This document shows positions 62,835 through 64,000 of a DNA stretch of 64,000 bases, piece by piece (positions within the stretch are counted from its first letter, which is position 1; every line of letters starts with the position of its first letter). Made by a program: the position numbers and the translations under genes. The stretch comes from Pseudomonas sp. AOB-7 (GTDB lineage Bacteria; Pseudomonadota; Gammaproteobacteria; Pseudomonadales; Pseudomonadaceae): positions 682,001 through 746,000 of the forward strand of contig NZ_RFFK01000001.1 of assembly GCF_003696305.1 (NCBI RefSeq), written 5' to 3'. The notes beneath the pieces were generated by a model, which was not told the origin of the DNA, made no database searches, and saw nothing but the letters and a program-made list of their open reading frames with translations.

Positions 62835-63536
62835 TTAGTCGTCCGAGGTGTGCACCTTGCGGTGCAGGATGGCCTGGAACTCGTCGGCGAAGGTGTAGTA
62901 ACGACCGATCAGCATTTCACCGCGGGCGGCGAAACGGTTGTAGGCGATCACCGCGGGAATCGCGGCGAACAGGCCGATGGCGGTGGCGATCAGCGCCTCG
63001 GCGATGCCCGGGGCGACGGTGGCCAGGGTGGCCTGCTGCACCTGGGCCAGGCCGCGGAAGGAGTTCATGATGCCCCATACGGTGCCGAACAGGCCGATGT
63101 AGGGGCTGGTGGAGCCGACGGTGGCGAGGAACGGCAGCGCGGTTTCCAGCTTCTCTTCTTCGCGCGAGATGGCCACGCGCATGGCACGCGACACCCCATC
63201 CATCACCGCATCCGGGTCGACGCCCTGCTGCTGGCGCAGGCGGGAAAATTCCTTGAAGCCGGCGCGGAAGATCTGCTCCAGACCGGAATCCGGGTCGGGG
63301 TTGCTGCCGGCCTGGCGATACAGCTTGGACAGGTCGATACCGGACCAGAAGCGATCCTCGAAGGCATCCAGCGCGCGCTTGGCGGCGCGAATGGCATTGC
63401 TGCGCTGGAAGATCATCACCCAGGAAATGACCGAGGCGGCCACCAGGGTGAGCATCACCAACTGCACCACCAGACTGGCGTTACTGATCAGACTCCACAT
63501 CGACATATGGTCAACGGCGTTGGCGTTGGCTTCCAC
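62835..63536 (-). CDS. tolQ: Tol-Pal system protein TolQ
   Basis: A 233-aa inner-membrane protein of the TolQ/ExbB/MotA family. Three membrane segments are visible: MLTLVAASVISWVMIF, GSTSPYIGLFGTVWGIMNSF with the Thr/Ser-lined channel, and IAEALIATAIGLFAAIPAVIAYNRF. The start is GTG at 63536 with GGAGAG 5 bases upstream; the first codons read MEANANAVDHM. TolQ and TolR form the proton-driven motor that energises TolA. It lies 2 bases downstream of ybgC and 27 upstream of tolR. Confidence 0.96.
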   Translation of the reverse strand: MEANANAVDHMSMWSLISNASLVVQLVMLTLVAASVISWVMIFQRSNAIRAAKRALDAFEDRFWSGIDLSKLYRQAGSNPDPDSGLEQIFRAGFKEFSRLRQQQGVDPDAVMDGVSRAMRVAISREEEKLETALPFLATVGSTSPYIGLFGTVWGIMNSFRGLAQVQQATLATVAPGIAEALIATAIGLFAAIPAVIAYNRFAARGEMLIGRYYTFADEFQAILHRKVHTSDD

Positions 63537-63538
63537 GC

Positions 63539-63991
63539 TTACTCTCCTGCTGCAATTAGGCCCGGCGCCTGCACCCCGGCGAACGCATGGCGCAGGGATT
63601 CGGGGATGGCCCGGGGTTTCAAGTTGTCGGCGCGCACACAGGCCACCAGGAACTGCCCTTCGCAGAGCAGCACAGCATCCGCGGCCCGCCTGACCTGTTG
63701 ACGAAAACGCAGGCTGACACGGTTCAATTCGATTACCTCGGCGCTGATGGTCAGCTCGTCGTCCAGCCGCGCCGGCGCGTGATAGCGCGCCTCGGCCGAA
63801 TGCACGACGAACAACAGGCCCTCACCGGCCAGCGCCGACTGGGCATAACCCAGTTCACGCAGACGCTCGGTGCGAGCCCGCTCCATGAATTTGAGGTAGT
63901 TGACGTAGTAGACGATACCGCCGGCGTCGGTGTCCTCGTAATAGACCCGGCAACGGTGGCTGAACGGCTGGACTCCGTTTTGCGCGCGCAT
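63539..63991 (-). CDS. ybgC: Tol-Pal-associated acyl-CoA thioesterase YbgC
   Basis: A 150-aa hot-dog-fold thioesterase. The catalytic Asp lies in [48 protein letters not shown] follows. YbgC hydrolyses short- or medium-chain acyl-CoA or acyl-ACP and is the conserved first gene of tol-pal operons. The gene is complete, ending nine bases short of the window edge, and TAG at 63993-63995 of the minus strand may end the preceding gene (usually ruvB). The stop sits two bases before the tolQ start, so the two are co-translated. Confidence 0.95.
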   Translation of the reverse strand: MRAQNGVQPFSHRCRVYYEDTDAGGIVYYVNYLKFMERARTERLRELGYAQSALAGEGLLFVVHSAEARYHAPARLDDELTISAEVIELNRVSLRFRQQVRRAADAVLLCEGQFLVACVRADNLKPRAIPESLRHAFAGVQAPGLIAAGE

Positions 63992-64000
63992 ACTCTAGTC

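Overview
This is a GC-rich (about 65%), densely coding chromosomal window from a Pseudomonas (Gammaproteobacteria). The genus call rests on near-textbook Pseudomonas proteins (AhpC, OprL/Pal, the edd-glk-gltR-gtrS and gap cluster, FinR next to Fpr), on the ybgC-tolQRAB-pal-cpoB-queE-queC-tRNA-Lys order, and on intergenic palindromes typical of the genus (GTAGGGTGCGCC and GTAGCCCGGAT types). I do not assign a species. There is no prophage, integrase, transposase, rRNA operon or CRISPR array.

Region by region. 1-7.1 kb: 3' part of rapA, a TPR-tailed ECF sigma factor, a YhhN lysoplasmalogenase, a lipoprotein, and the cmoAB tRNA wobble-uridine pair. 7.1-13.4 kb: a GntR/UTRA regulator divergent from a six-gene operon (binding protein, alkaline-phosphatase-superfamily phosphodiesterase, two permeases, ATPase, HAD phosphatase). 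Its promoter carries a well-formed Pho box and a TCTAGA-core GntR-type operator. This is the best candidate here for a poorly described organophosphorus uptake system. 13.4-21.1 kb: LysR plus an orphan (S)-ureidoglycine aminohydrolase, ahpF and ahpC (with an OxyR-like site), a quinone oxidoreductase and the tail-specific protease prc. 21.1-28.2 kb: an interspersed repeat, an EAL-CBS-GGDEF protein, an overlapping XRE / unknown / Sel1 cassette, a periplasmic binding protein, a YkvA protein, an AT-rich gap with DnaA-box matches, an FKBP lipoprotein, tRNA-Asp, tRNA-Val and rdgC.

28.2-34.8 kb: the Entner-Doudoroff control cluster (gtrS, gltR, glk, edd) divergent from gap and mgsA, with two HexR-type boxes in the shared promoter region. 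The glucose ABC-transporter genes often found beside gtrS are absent. 34.8-44.1 kb: arfB, a DUF457 membrane hydrolase, an ABC exporter, a DEAD-box helicase, a YbdG-type MscS channel, a CigR-like protein, a RibD-C reductase and two DMT transporters. 44.2-57.1 kb: azoR, a LysR / hydrolase / cyclophilin operon, fpr-finR, an ErdR-like regulator, a DMT transporter overlapping a DTW tRNA-modifying enzyme, a PA3611-like secreted protein, a beta-CASP nuclease, a LOG-family protein, nadA and tRNA-Lys.

57.1-64 kb: queC and queE, then the complete tol-pal envelope operon, all on the minus strand. A strong terminator separates tol-pal from queEC. Apart from the organophosphorus operon and the small cassette at 23-24 kb, most of the window is core chromosome.
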